Assembly: GCA_963839285.1 (NCBI GenBank)
Contig: CAWIUN010000020.1
Span: 186,001 to 250,000, forward strand
Length of the DNA stretch: 64,000 nucleotides
Direction of reading: 5' to 3'
From: DASSSQ01 sp963839285
GTDB taxonomy: Bacteria > Actinomycetota > Thermoleophilia > Gaiellales > Gaiellaceae
In this document: positions 1-11,367 of the stretch, piece by piece
How positions within the stretch are numbered: the stretch's first letter is position 1
How the letters are laid out: every line of letters begins with the position of its first letter
Translations under genes and position numbers: made by a program
Notes under the pieces: model-generated
What the model was told of the DNA's origin: nothing
Database searches by the model: none
The model's input: the letters and a program-made list of their open reading frames with translations, nothing else

Positions 1-1
1 C

Positions 2-139
2 GAGAACCGGCTCACCGACCACCGGATCAAGCTGACCGTGCACCAGCTCGACCGCATCCTCCAGGGCGAGCTGGACGAGTTCACCGAGGCGCTCGTCGCC
101 GACGACCGCCGGCGGGCGCTCGAGGAAGCCGGCGTCTGA
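2..139 (+). CDS. prfA: Peptide chain release factor 1, C-terminal end (partial)
   Basis: The window opens inside this gene; only the last 45 codons are present. The visible peptide contains RLTDHRIKLTVHQLDRILQG and ends in EEAGV, matching the conserved C-terminal tail of RF1, which follows the GGQ domain and decodes UAA/UAG stops. The next gene, prmC, starts 7 nt after the stop and encodes the methyltransferase that modifies the RF GGQ glutamine, so context and sequence agree. The catalytic part lies upstream of the window. Confidence 0.9.
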   Translation, partial: ENRLTDHRIKLTVHQLDRILQGELDEFTEALVADDRRRALEEAGV

Positions 140-146
140 CCGCAGC

Positions 147-980
147 GTGACGCTCGGCCGCTGCTCGATCCTGCTCGGCGAGGTGCTGCGCGCTGCTCCG
201 CGGAGTACCTGGAGGCGAAGGGCGTCGAGAGCCCGCGCCTCGACGCGGAGCTGCTGCTCGGCCGCGCGCTCGGCCTCTCGCGGCTCGACCTCTACCTGCA
301 CCACGACCGGCCGCTGACCGCCGGCGGAGCGCGACGCGGCGCGCGAGCTCGTCCGCCGGCGCGGCGAGCGCGAGCCGCTCGCGTACGTGCTCGGCGAGTG
401 GGGCTTCCGGCGGCTGACGCTGAAGACGCGACGCGCGCGCGCTCGTGCCGCGGCCCGAGACGGAGATCGTCGTCGAGCGCTGCCTCGACGCTGCTCGCGG
501 GATCGCCGAGCCGCGCGTGCTCGACGTCGGCACCGGCACGGGCGCGATCGCGCTCGCGATCGCCGACGAGCACCCGGGCGCGCGCGTCACCGGCCTCGAC
601 CGCTCGCGCCGAGGCGCTCGCCCTCGCGCGCGAGAACGCCGGCGCGACCGGCGCTCGCGGTCGAGCTCGTCGCAGGGCGACGCGACGAAGGCGCTGCCGC
701 CGGGCCCGTGGGACCTCGTCGTCTCGAACCCGCCGTACGTCCTCGCCGGACGAGCAGCTGCCGCCGGAGCTCGCCTTCGAGCCGCGCGACGCGCTCGTCG
801 CCGGCGGCCAGACGGAGGCGATCGCGCGGCACGCGCGCGACGTCCTCGCCGGCCCGCTCGTGCTCGAGGTGCACGAGACGGCGCGCGGAGGAAGCAGCTG
901 ATCTGCTTCGCTCGCTCGGGTACGCGGAGGTTAGGATCAGCGCGGATCTGGCGGACAGGCCGCGAGTGGTGGAGGGGCAG
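147..980 (+). CDS. prmC: Release factor glutamine methyltransferase (frame broken by indels)
   Basis: SAM-dependent N5-glutamine methyltransferase acting on the GGQ motif of RF1/RF2. After frame correction the protein starts at GTG 147 and shows the substrate region (SPRLDAELLL, EREPLAYVLG), motif I VLDVGTGTGAIALAIADEHP and the family signature VVSNPPYV. At least five single-base indels split it, for example near 189, 321 and 745. It follows prfA by 7 nt, the usual pairing. No stop codon is visible between it and the downstream sua5-like sequence, so the 3' boundary is approximate and a prmC-sua5 fusion is possible. Confidence 0.88.
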
Positions 981-1591
981 ATGGGAGCACGTAGAGGACG
1001 CAGTCGCGGCGATCCGGGCCGGCAAGCCGGTGATCCTGCCGACGGACACCGTCTACGGGCTGGGCGCCGACGCCCTACCGCTCCGACCCGGGCCAGCGTC
1101 TCTACCGCCTGAAGGGCAGGGACGAGACCGCCGCCGATCGCACTGCTCGCCGCCGACCTCGACCTGCTGCTCGAGTGCGTGCCCGAGCTTCGCGGCCGCA
1201 GCGGCAGGATCGCCCGCGCGCTGCTGCCCGGGCCGTACACGCTCGTGCTGCCGAACCCGGCACGGCGCTACCGCTGGCTGACCGGGACGCGTCCGGACAC
1301 GATCGGCGTTCGCGTGCCGGAGCTGCCGGAGCCGGCCGCCGCGTGTTCTGGCGGCGGTCGGCGCGTCGCGGCGACGAGCGCCAACGCCCACGGCGGCCCC
1401 GACCCGCGCCGCGTCGAAGACGTGCCCGAGGAGCTCCGCGCGCGCGTGCGCGGCCGTGGTCGACGCCGGCGAGCTGCCCGGGACGCCCTCGACCGTGATC
1501 GACTTCACCGGCGACGAGCCGACCGTGATCCGCGAGGGCGCCGCCCCCGGGCGGCGAGGCGATCGAGCGCGTGCAGGCCGCGCTCGCGTAG
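969..1591 (+). CDS. L-threonylcarbamoyladenylate synthase (Sua5/YciO/YrdC), frame broken
   Basis: Makes threonylcarbamoyl-AMP for the t6A37 modification of ANN-decoding tRNAs. Frame-corrected sequence has the family core GKPVILPTDTVYGLGADA, then RLYRLKGR, LLPGPYTLVLPNP, GVRVP and ATSANAHGG, ending in ERVQAALA. The length of about 205 residues fits the single-domain YrdC-like form. The start is uncertain: GTG 969 is the best candidate, but it lies within the prmC reading frame with no intervening stop. Indels occur near 1075, 1130, 1340 and 1550. The prfA-prmC-sua5 order is conserved in actinobacteria. Confidence 0.85.
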
Positions 1592-1652
1592 CGACCCGGC
1601 AGTCGCGTCGGCCGCGCGAAGTATCCTCCGGAAAACGGGAAGGAGCGAGACA

Positions 1653-2950
1653 GTGGCCGTCGCACAGGAATCGCTGGCCGCCCTCCGCAGCGCGGGGCCT
1701 GACGGACGTCGATCCCGAGATCGCCGAGCTGCTCGGCCGGGAGCTCGAGCGGCAGCGCGACCAGATCGAGCTGATCGCGTCCGAGAACTTCACCTGGCCG
1801 GCGGTGCTCGAGGCGATCGGGTCGACGCCGACGAACAAGTACGCCGAGGGCTATCCGGGCCGGCGCTACTACGGCGGCTGCGAGGTCGTCGACGAGATCG
1901 AGCAGCTGGCGATCGACCGCGCGAAGGCGCTCTTCGGCGCCGACCACGCGAACGTCCAGCCGCACGCCGGCGCGCAGGCGAACATGGGCGCCTACATGGC
2001 CGTGCCTCGCAGCCGGGCGACACGATCCTCTCGCTCGAGCTCGCCCACGGCGGCCACCTCACGCACGGGCTCAAGGTCAACTTCTCCGGGCGGCTCTACA
2101 CGATCGTCCACTACGGCGTCAGCCGCGAGACGAACGTCGTCGACTACGACGAGGTGCTCGCGCTGGCGAAGGAGCACCGGCCGAAGCTGATCGTCTGCGG
2201 CGGCTCCGCCTACCCGCGCACGGTCGAGGCGGACCGCTTCCGCGAGATCGCGGACGAGGTCGGCGCCCTGCTCATGTGCGACATGGCCCACTTCGCCGGG
2301 CTGGTCGCCGCCGGCCTGCACCCGAACCCGGTGCCGCACTGCGACTTCGTCACCTCGACCACGCACAAGACGCTCGCCGGGCCGCGCGCAGGCTTCGTCC
2401 TCTGCACGCGAGGAGCACGCCCAGGCGCTCGACCGCGCCGTCTTCCCGGGCATGCAGGGCGGGCCGCTCGATGCACACGATCGCGGCGAAGGCGACCTGC
2501 TTCGAGGTCGCCGCGTCGGAGCCGTTCCGCGCCTACCAGCAGCAGGTGCGCGAGAACGCCGACCGGCTCGCGGAGGCGCTCCAGGAAGGCGGCGTCGACG
2601 TCCTCACCGGCGGCACCGACACGCACCTGCTCCAGGTCGACCTCCGCTCGACCGACTGGACGGGCGCAGGGGCCGAGGAGCGCCTGCACGAGGTCAGGAT
2701 CACCGTCAACCGGAACACGGTGCCCTTCGACGAGCGGCCGCCGACGGTCGCCTCCGGGATCCGCGTCGGCACGCCGGCGATGACGATGCGCGGCTTCGAC
2801 GTCGAGGACTTCGCCGAGGTCGGGCGGATCATCGTGCGACGCGCTCGTCGGCGGGCGACACGGCGGCGCTCGCCGCGCGCAGCGGAGCGCTCTGCGCGAA
2901 GCGGCCGCTCTACCCCGGCTTCCGGGGCTACACGACCTACGTGGCTGTGA
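1653..2950 (+). CDS. glyA: Serine hydroxymethyltransferase (frame broken)
   Basis: PLP enzyme converting serine and THF to glycine and 5,10-methylene-THF. GTG 1653 follows the RBS-like aaggagcgag. The frame-corrected product shows LIASENFTWPAVLEAIGS, NKYAEGYPGRRYYGGCEVVD, the PLP-lysine motif TSTTHKTLAGPRAGFVL and FPGMQGGPLMHTIAAKA. Indels lie near 1698, 2005, 2410, 2469 and 2838. A -10-like tatcct sits at 1622-1627. The 3' end is unclear: after the last indel the frame runs into upp without a stop, but the alternative frame gives a TGA at 2948-2950 overlapping the upp GTG, the likely true end. Confidence 0.92.
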
Positions 2951-3573
2951 CCGTCACCGAGGTCACCCATCCGCTCGTCCGGCACAAGCTCGGGCTGCTG
3001 CGCGACGTCGAGACGGACACGGAGATGTTCCGCCGGCTCGTCAACGAGCTGACACTGCTGCTGACCTACGAGGCGACGAAGGCGATGGAGACCGAGGAGA
3101 TCGAGGTCGAGACGCCGCTCGAGCGCACGTCGGCGAGGCGGATCTCCGGCAAGAAGGTCGCCGTCTGCCCGATCCTGCGCGCCGGGATGGGGATGCTCGA
3201 CGGCGTCCTCTCGCTGATCCCGGTCGCGCGCGTCGGCTTCATCGGCCTCTACCGCGACGAGGAGACGCTGGAGGCGGTCGAGTACTTCGTCAAGCTCCCG
3301 ACCGACGTCGCGGACCGCGAGGTGATGCTGCTCGACCCGATGCTGGCGACCGGGAACTCGACCGCCGCGGCCGTGCAGACGCTCAAGAAGGCGGGCGCGC
3401 AGCACATCACCCTGATCGCGCTGATCGCCGCGCCGGAGGGGATCGCGCACATCACCGGCGAGCACCCGGACGTCCACATCGTCGTCGCGTCGATCGACTC
3501 GCACCTGAACGAGAAGGGCTTCATCGTCCCGGGTCTCGGCGACGCGGGAGACCGGCTCTACGGCACGAAGTAG
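2947..3573 (+). CDS. upp: Uracil phosphoribosyltransferase
   Basis: Salvages uracil with PRPP to UMP in the cytosol. The frame is intact for 208 codons, the normal UPRT length. Visible motifs are HPLVRHKLGLLRD at the N terminus, CPILRAGMGMLDGVL, the PRPP-binding segment LLDPMLATGNSTAAAV and the uracil-binding end GFIVPGLGDAGDRLYGTK. I chose GTG 2947 because it gives the canonical start VTVTEVTHPLV and overlaps the probable glyA stop (GTGA). Its lack of indels contrasts sharply with the flanking genes. Confidence 0.96.
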   Translation: MTVTEVTHPLVRHKLGLLRDVETDTEMFRRLVNELTLLLTYEATKAMETEEIEVETPLERTSARRISGKKVAVCPILRAGMGMLDGVLSLIPVARVGFIGLYRDEETLEAVEYFVKLPTDVADREVMLLDPMLATGNSTAAAVQTLKKAGAQHITLIALIAAPEGIAHITGEHPDVHIVVASIDSHLNEKGFIVPGLGDAGDRLYGTK

Positions 3574-3580
3574 GCGGCGC

Positions 3581-4722
3581 GTGCTCGACACTCTGACCGG
3601 CGAACTTCGAGATCCTCTACGGAGCGGCTGTGGCATTCGCCGTCGTGGTCGCGCTGACGCCCGCGGTCGGGGGCATGGCGCGGCTGCTCGGCGTCGTCGA
3701 CAAGCCCGGCGGGCGGCGGGTCAACCGGCGGCCGGTGCCGCGGCTCGGCGGGCTCGCGCTCTTCCTCGGGCTTCGTCGTCCCGGCGCTCGCGTTCCTCGA
3801 CCTGAACCGCGAGGCGCGCGGCCTCCTGCTCGGCGCCGCGCTCGCGACGACGGTCGGCGCGGTCGACGACTTCCGCGGCCTGTCGTGGTGGGGCAAGCTC
3901 GGCGGGCAGGTCGCCGCCGCCGCCGTCCCGGTCGCGTTCGGCGTCTGGGTGACCCGCTTCACGTTCCCCGTGCTCGGCGTCCACGAGCTGCCGGAGTGGC
4001 TCGGCATGACCGTGACGGTGCTCGGGATCGTCGCGATCATGAACATGCTCAACTTCCTCGACGGGCTCGACGGGCTCGCCGCCGGGGTGGCCGCGATCGC
4101 CGGCTTCACCTTCTGCCTGATCGCGCTCTCGCTCGGCAACGTCGCAGACCGCGCTCGTCTCGGCGATCGTCTTCGGCGCCTGCCTCGGCTTCCTGCGCCA
4201 CAACTTCTATCCGGCGCGGATCTTCATGGGCGACTCGGGCGCGCTGCTGCTCGGCTTCGTCGCTCGCGACCGAGTCCGTCCAGGGCCTGCTCAAGACGGC
4301 CGCGTTGGCGACGCTCGTGCTGCCGCTGCTCGTCCTGGCGGTGCCGATCCTGGACACGTCCTTCGTGATCGCGAAGCGGATCAAGTACCGGCGGCCGCTC
4401 TGGCTCGGCGACCGGACGCACCTCCACCATCGCTTCGTCAGCATCGGCTTCTCGCAGCGGCGCGCCGTCGTCTACCTGTACGCCTGGTGCGGGATCCTGG
4501 CCGGCGCGGCGCTCTCGACCCGCTTCCTGCGTCCGCGTCCGCACGGGGAGTGGCTGCTCTGGCCGACCCTCGGTGTCGCGGTCGTCGCCGCTCGTCGCGC
4601 TCGCCGCGTCGGTCTACATCGCCTACCTGCTCGAGATCGTCAAGCTGGCGAACCCGCGCATCCGCCGGCGCCGAGGAGGAGGCCGAGCGGGAGCGTCGAG
4701 CGCCAGTGACGCTTCTGCCTGA
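3581..4722 (+). CDS. Undecaprenyl-phosphate GlcNAc-1-phosphate transferase, WecA/TagO type (frame broken)
   Basis: Polyprenol-phosphate sugar-1-phosphate transferase of the MraY/WecA family, an integral membrane enzyme starting teichoic acid, arabinogalactan-like or polysaccharide synthesis. It shows about ten membrane segments, VNRRPVPRLGGLALFLGF, the catalytic loop MNMLNFLDGLDGLAAG, RIFMGDSGALLLGF and the family end motif GDRTHLHHRF. GTG 3581 lies 7 nt after upp. Indels occur near 3605, 3770, 4147, 4262 and 4590. The charged tail is frame-ambiguous: correcting one insertion would end the protein at TGA 4707-4709, while the observed frame ends at 4722. Actinobacterial wecA commonly sits directly before atpB, as here. 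Confidence 0.88.
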
Positions 4723-4781
4723 ACAAAGTCGCCGGAAACCGCAGAGAACAGGCGGTATTCGGGCTGTCACGAACTCGGCGC

Positions 4782-4808
4782 CTGACACTAGCGGCGGTTC
4801 GGTATGCT
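4782..4808 (+). promoter_or_regulatory. Candidate promoter for the atp operon
   Basis: In the gap before the first ATP synthase gene, CTGACA (4782-4787) and TATGCT (4803-4808) resemble -35 and -10 elements. The 15-nt spacer is shorter than optimal. The predicted transcript would start close to the ATG at 4818. Inferred from sequence only. Confidence 0.4.
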
Positions 4809-4817
4809 GCCCCGCGC

Positions 4818-5019
4818 ATGGAGCCGGTCGGCCGCCAGTCGTTCCCCCCTGTCGAGGCAGGCGCTCTCCTCGTCACGTTCCTCCTCGTCGGCATCGGCGC
4901 GGGGCGCTCGTCGGCTGGGCGGCCGGCTCGCCGGGATCGGGATCCTCGTCGGCGCCGTGCTCGGGATCCCGGCGGGCGTCTTCGCCGTCTACCGGCGCTA
5001 CCGGGGGTTCTTCGCGTGA
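4818..5019 (+). CDS. AtpZ/AtpI-like ATP synthase accessory membrane protein (one indel)
   Basis: Small protein of about 66 residues with two predicted membrane helices (ALLVTFLLVGIGAG and GIGILVGAVLGIPAGVFAVY) and a basic C terminus YRRYRGFFA. The glycine-rich hairpin and position at the head of the atp operon fit the AtpZ/AtpI family, implicated in c-ring assembly or Mg2+/Ca2+ handling. One indel near 4907 interrupts the frame. The stop overlaps the next start (tgATG at 5017-5021), implying translational coupling with atpI. Confidence 0.65.
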
Positions 5020-5412
5020 TGCCGGGCGCGCTGACGACGCCGCGGCCCGTGCCCGGCCGGCTGCTGCCCGCGGTCGCCGGCACGCTTCGTCGTCGCGCTG
5101 GCGCTGCCGGTCTTCCTGCTCGCGGGCTGGCGCCTCTCCGGCTGGGGTCTCGGCGCCGTCCTCTGGGTGGCCAGCCAGGCCTTCACGCTGCTCCTCCTGC
5201 GCGCGCGCGCGCGGATGGGTAATCTCGCGGCCGCAGGCGTCGTGGCCTTCGGGATGATGTTCCGCGTGGTCGCGGTGATGGTGGCAGCCATCGCCGTAGC
5301 GGCGTCGGACGCGTCCCTCGGGCTGGCTGCGGCTGCCGTGTATGCGCTCGCGTACACGACCGAGCTGGCGTTGTCGTTGATCACCTACTTCGGAGGGGAG
5401 TCGGGCGGATGA
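5019..5412 (+). CDS. atpI: ATP synthase subunit I-like membrane protein (one indel)
   Basis: About 130 residues with four predicted membrane helices (for example LWVASQAFTLLLL, AAGVVAFGMMFRVVAVMVAA, AAVYALAYTTELALSLI). Size, helix number and position between the AtpZ-like gene and atpB match the AtpI assembly-factor family. A single inserted base near 5087 splits the frame. Its TGA (5410-5412) overlaps the atpB ATG at 5409. Confidence 0.65.
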
Positions 5413-6283
5413 GCTGGAAGCGGCTGACGGTCGCGCTCGCGGGGCTGGCGCTCGCGCTGCCCGCGCCCGCACTCGCGAAGGGCGAGTTCGACCCGTCCGA
5501 CGAGTTCGAGCTCCACGACTGGATCCCGATCCACATCGGCGGGCTCGACCTCTCGATCAACAAGGCCGTCGCCTACCTCTGGCTCGGCGCGCTGCTGACG
5601 ATCCTGCTCGGCGTCGTCCTGATGCGCGTGCGCGCTCGTCCAAGGCCCCGGCCGCCGCCAGACGCTCGGCGAGATGATCTACGACATCGCGCAGACGCAG
5701 GTCGCGGAGCAGGGCCTGCCGTCGAAGGCGATCGGGCTCTGGTTCCCGTACGTCGCCTCGCTGATGCTGTTCATCTGGGTCGTCAACATGATCGGCTTCA
5801 TCCCGCTGCCGCTCTCGGACGAGACGTTCCACATCGGCGGCGTCGAGCTTCCGGCCTTCGGCATCTACGCCGCGACCGCGTCGCTCTCGGTCACGCTCGC
5901 CCTCGCGCTGATGACCTTCGTCTTCACGCACGTCGAGGGCATCCGCTGGAACGGCTTCGTCCGCTACTTCAAGAGCTGGATCCCGGACGCGCCGCCGGTC
6001 GCGCTGATCCTGATCGTGCCGCTCGAGATCCTCGGCCAGTTCATGCGCCTGATCAGCCTCTCGCGTCCGGCTCTTCGCCAACATGCTCGCCGGCCACATG
6101 CTGATCCTGACGTTCATCGGGCTGATGTTCGTGCTCGAGAACCTGGCGCTCGCCGTCGTCGCGGTGCCGGCCGCGACCGTCTTCTACCTCTTCGAGGTCG
6201 TCATCGTCGTCTCGATCCAGGCGTACATCTTCGCCGCCCTTTCCGCCATCTACATCGGCTCGGCGATCGAGCCGGAACACTAA
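5409..6283 (+). CDS. atpB: F0F1 ATP synthase subunit a (two indels)
   Basis: Membrane subunit forming the proton half-channels against the c-ring. The start ATG follows ggaggggag. The N terminus carries a signal-like hydrophobic segment (LTVALAGLALALPAPALAKG), then FPYVASLMLFIWVVNMIGF, VPLEILGQFMRLISL and, after frame repair, SVRLFANMLAGHM with the essential arginine. The C-terminal helix AYIFAALSAIYIGSAIE is typical. Indels lie near 5636 and 6065. The first gene of the core F0 set; atpE follows 17 nt later. Confidence 0.95.
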
Positions 6284-6300
6284 GGAGGAGCTGAATCAGA

Positions 6301-6565
6301 TGAGCATCGTGCTCGCCGCCGCAGCAGCAGGCGGCAACGTCGACGCCGGCAAGGCGATCGCCCTCGCCCTCGGCATCGGCCTCGGCGTCGCTCGGCGCCG
6401 GCGTCGGCATCGGCAACATCTTCGCCTCGATGATCCAGTCGGTCGCCCGCCAGCCGGAGCTGCGCGGCGAGCTCCAGGGGATCATGTGGCTCGGCTTCGC
6501 GCTGACCGAGGCCGTCGTCTTCTACGGCCTCATCGGCGGCCTGCTCGGCCTACGTCCTGGTCTGA
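6301..6565 (+). CDS. atpE: F0F1 ATP synthase subunit c (two indels)
   Basis: Proteolipid forming the rotating c-ring. Frame-corrected length is about 87 residues with the two-helix hairpin: a glycine-rich first helix (LGAGVGIGNIF), the polar loop SVARQPELRGELQG and the second helix LGFALTEAVVFYGLIGG, whose glutamate is the proton carrier. A strong aaggaggag SD precedes the ATG. Indels are near 6390 and 6549. The TGA at 6563-6565 is followed by atpF within 8 nt. Confidence 0.95.
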
Positions 6566-6572
6566 TGCGACG

Positions 6573-7103
6573 ATGCTCGTCGCCGCCAACGCACTGATCC
6601 AGGTCGTCCCGGGCCTGATGATCTGGACGATCGTCAGCTTCGGGATCACCTTCTTCGTGCTCAAGCGCGTACGCCTTCGGCCCGATCCAGAAGATCATCG
6701 ACGAGCGGCGCGACCGGATCCGCGCAGTCGCTCGACGAGGCCGACAACGCCCGCGCCGAGGCGCGGCGCCTGCTCGAGGAGCACCGCGCAGCTGATCGGG
6801 CAGGCCCGCACCGACGCCGAGGAGATCCTCGCCGAGGCGCGGCGCGTCGCCGAGTCGCAGCGCGAGCGCGTCCGCGAGGAGACCGAGGCCGACCGCCAGC
6901 GGCGGCTCGAGGAGACGCGGCGGCAGGTCGAGGCGGAGACGCGGCGGGCGCTCGAGCAGATCCGCGCCGAGGTCGCCGACCTGACGCTGATCGCGGCCAC
7001 CAAGGTCACCGGCAAGGTCGCTCTCCGACGCCGACCACAAGCGGCTGATCGAGGACGCGATCAGCGAGCTCGACTTCTCCGCGCTCGAGAGGGAGCGCGA
7101 GCT
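6573..7103 (+). CDS. atpF: F0F1 ATP synthase subunit b (frame broken)
   Basis: Peripheral stalk subunit: one N-terminal membrane helix (VVPGLMIWTIVSFGITFFVL) followed by a long charged coiled coil rich in RAEARRLLEEHR- and RRLEETRRQVEAETRR-type repeats. The end resembles VTGKVLSDADHKRLIEDAI, standard for AtpF. I chose ATG 6573 because it leads directly into the hydrophobic N terminus. Indels occur near 6668, 6722, 6783 and 7020. The junction with atpH is obscured by a further shift, so the 3' end is approximate. Confidence 0.9.
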
Positions 7104-7645
7104 GACGGTCGCCCACCGCATGTACGCCCGCGCGCTCTTCGAGGCGGCGAAGGACGACGGCCGGCTCGCGCAGGTGCGCGAGGAGCTCGCACGACTTCGC
7201 CGCCGCGGTCGACGAGGTGCCGGAGCTCGCCGCGCGCTCGGCAACCCCGAGCTCGACAGGGCGTGAAGGCGCAGACCTCCTCGAGGAGGTCCTCGGCGAC
7301 GGACGCCGACGAGCTGACGCGCAACTTCGTCCGCCTGCTCGCCGAGAAGGGCCGCGCCGGAGAGCTGAGGAGATCGCAGCGCGAGCTCGACGCGCTCGTG
7401 GCCGCCGAGGAGCGCGATCCTCCAGGTCGAGCTGACGACCGCCTTCGAGCTCTCCGAGGACGAGTTCCGCGTCGATCGTCGCCCAGATCGAGCAGGCTTC
7501 CGGCCGCACCGTGCGAGGCGACGCGCGAGCGTCGACCCGGAGCTGATCGGCGGCCTCGTCCTCCAGGCCGGCTCGATGCGCGTCGACGCGTGGGTCCGCG
7601 GCCGCCTCGAACGACTACGCCACGAACTCGCGTACCCGTGCCTGA
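7104..7645 (+). CDS. atpH: F0F1 ATP synthase subunit delta (frame broken)
   Basis: Links the F1 head to the peripheral stalk. Frame-corrected features are AHRMYARALFEAAKDDGRL at the N terminus, FVRLLAEKGRAGEL in the middle and the delta signature DPELIGGLVLQAGSMRVD followed by RGRLNDYATNSRTRA and TGA 7643-7645. Several indels (near 7190, 7240, 7270, 7420, 7475, 7520, 7610) fragment it. No clear start codon is visible, and the 5' end is set by homology and by the end of atpF. Confidence 0.88.
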
Positions 7646-7660
7646 GACCGAAGGAGCTGA

Positions 7661-9205
<1,545 letters not shown>

Positions 9206-9208
9206 CGC

Positions 9209-10115
9209 ATGGCGTCGGTCCAGGACATCCAGCGCCGCCTGCGCGTCGGTCCGCAACACGCGCAAGATCACGCGCGCGATGGAGATGGTCGCCGCCGCCC
9301 GCCTGCGCCGCGCGCGAGCAGCGCATCACGGCGATGCGGCCGTACGCCGACCGGATGATGGAGCTGATGGTCGGCACGGCGCGCGCGGCTCGACGTCGCT
9401 CCGCGGCCTGCCGCTCCTGCAGCGGCACGACGAGGAGCGGACGGTGGCGATCGTGCCGATCACCGGCGACCGCGGCCTCGCCGGCGCCTTCAACGCCCAG
9501 GTGCTGCGGCGCGCCTTCGCGCTCGAGCGGCGAGCTGCGCGGCGGAGGGCAAGCGAGGTGCCCTGGCTCGTCTCCGGCAAGAAGGGCGCCTCGACGCTCC
9601 GCTTCCGCCGCTACGAGGTGCAGCAGGCCTGGACCGGCTTCTCCGACCGGCCCGCGCTACCCCGACGCGCAGGCGATCGCGCACCGGGTCGCCGAGCTCT
9701 ACGTCGAGCGAGGAGGTCGACCGCGTCGTCGTCGTCTACAACCACTACGTCTCGCCGCTCGTGCAGACGGTGACCGTCCAGGACGTGCTGCCGATCCCCG
9801 AGGAGGCGCTCGCCCGCGGCGAGCGAGGAGGGCGGAGGAGGCCGCGCAGCGCGGCGACTTCATCTACGAGCCGGAGCCCGGAGGAGATCCTCCAGCGGCT
9901 GCTGCCCGTCTACGTCGAGACCGAGGTCTTCCGGGCGCTGCTCGAGTCGGCCGCATCCGAGCAGGGCGCGCGGATGTCGGCGATGCGGAACGCGACGAAG
10001 TCGGCCGGCGAGCTGATCGACGGGCTGACGCTGGCGATGAACCGCGCCCGCCAGGCCGAGATCACCCAGGAGATCCTCGAGGTGGTCGCCGGCGCGGACG
10101 CGCTGACCGGCATAA
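9209..10115 (+). CDS. atpG: F0F1 ATP synthase subunit gamma (frame broken)
   Basis: Central rotor shaft. ATG 9209 gives MASVQDIQRRLRSVRNTRKI and ITRAMEMVAAARLRRA, the typical gamma N terminus. The middle has GDRGLAGAFNAQVLRRAF. The end, RMSAMRNATKSAGELIDGL followed by NRARQAEITQEILEVVAGA, is the conserved C-terminal rotor helix. Indels occur near 9247, 9318, 9530, 9655, 9712 and 9825. The stop is hidden by an indel near 10112; GGC-TAA is the likely original. Unusually, atpD does not follow; a peptide transporter operon does. Confidence 0.93.
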
Positions 10116-10155
10116 CATGCCCGCTCCGATTGCGTCTCAACTTCCGCCGCCCAGC

Positions 10156-10161
10156 TACAGT
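10156..10161 (+). promoter_or_regulatory. -10-like element for dppC (possibly leaderless)
   Basis: TACAGT lies 11 nt before the GTG at 10173 with no Shine-Dalgarno in between, as expected for a leaderless or near-leaderless transcript. No good -35 is visible at the usual distance. It suggests the transporter is transcribed independently of the atp genes. Confidence 0.4.
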
Positions 10162-10172
10162 CCCATTCTCCG

Positions 10173-11270
10173 GTGAGCACGTCCCGAGCACACGACCGAC
10201 GATCTCGTCCGGCGGGCCCGCCGGCCGTGCCATGCTCGACGCGGGCCGGGGCCCGAGTCCGAGGGCGGGGTCGTCGCCCGCGGCTACTGGGAGCAGGTCT
10301 GGCGCCGCTTCAAGCGCGACAGGGTCGCGATCGCCGGCGGCGTCTTCATCGTCTTCCTGGTGCTCGCCGCCTTCATCGGCGGCCCGGTCGCGGCGAAGCT
10401 GCTCGGCCACGGCCCGGACGACCAGTACTACACGGCGGTCGACCCGACGACGCTGCTGCCGCTCGGGCCGCTCTCGCACGTCCAGGATCCGCTCAACCCG
10501 GCGACGAAGTCGTTCTTCATCCTCGGGTCCGACTCGACGCTCGGCCGCGACGAGTTCCTGCGCCTGCTCTACGGCGCGCAGGTCTCGCTCGAGGTCGCCG
10601 TCTTCGCGACGTTCTTCGCCGTGCTGATCGGCGACGCTGATGGGCGCGACCGCCGGCTACTTCCGCGGCTGGATCGACACGGTCATCTCGCGCGTGACCG
10701 AGATCACGATGGCGTTCCCGTTCCTGCTCTTCGCGATCGCGCTGGCCTCGACCGTCGGCTACCAGCTCGACGGCGTCACCTTCGGCGTCCTCGGCAAGGG
10801 CGTCTTCACGCTCGTGCTGATCTTCTCGATGTTCGGCTGGTTCTACCCGGCGCGCATCATCCGCTCGGTCGTGCTCTCGCTGCGCGAGAAGGAGTTCATC
10901 GAGGCGGCCCGCATGGTCGGGGCGAGCGACTGGCGGATCATCCGCTCGCACGTCCTGCCGCACCTGCTGGCGCCGATCATCGTCTACTCGACGCTGGCGG
11001 TCGCGAGCTACGTGCTCGCCGAGGCGGGGCTCTCGTACCTCGGCCTCGGCATCAAGCTGCCGACGGCGAGCTGGGGCAACCTGCTCCAGAGCGCGTCCGA
11101 GTACTACATCTCCCAGCCGTGGCTGATGGTCTGGCCCGGCATGGCCGTGCTGCTCGACGACGCTCGCGTTCAACCTGCTCGGCGACGGCCTCCGCGACGC
11201 GTTCGATCCCGCGCTCACGCGCATTGCGCAGCGCTCTCGGCGCGTTCTTGACTTGCGCCGACGCTCCTAA
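10173..11270 (+). CDS. dppC: Peptide ABC transporter permease, DppC/OppC type (frame broken)
   Basis: Inner-membrane permease of an oligopeptide importer. After an N-terminal cytosolic segment (WEQVWRRFKRDRVAIAGGVF) come about six membrane helices and the binding-protein-dependent transport signature around EFIEAARMVGASDWRIIRSH with VLPHLLAPIIVY. The gene starts at GTG 10173 by context; indels lie before 10280, near 10636 and near 11158. The frame ends at TAA 11268-11270. It is separated from the other permease by the binding-protein gene, so the order is C-A-B-D-F. Confidence 0.85.
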
Positions 11271-11277
11271 CTAAACT
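11248..11277 (+). promoter_or_regulatory. Strong sigma70-like promoter for dppA
   Basis: TTGACT (11248-11253) and TAAACT (11272-11277) with an 18-nt spacer form the best consensus promoter in the window. It overlaps the end of dppC and lies 90 nt upstream of the dppA start. It would allow extra transcription of the binding protein, which is usually needed in excess over the permease. Confidence 0.6.
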
Positions 11278-11367
11278 CGCGCCGCCCCGTCTCATGGGGC
11301 TGAGGATGCGTACTGCGCCTGGGGCGTCCGAAGGGGGACGCCTCGACCCACGGAAAGGAGCACCACT

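Noticed and set aside
2452..3573. GlyA-Upp fusion
   Set aside because: The in-frame join appears only after an indel at about 2838; the alternative frame supplies a TGA overlapping the upp start, the normal arrangement.
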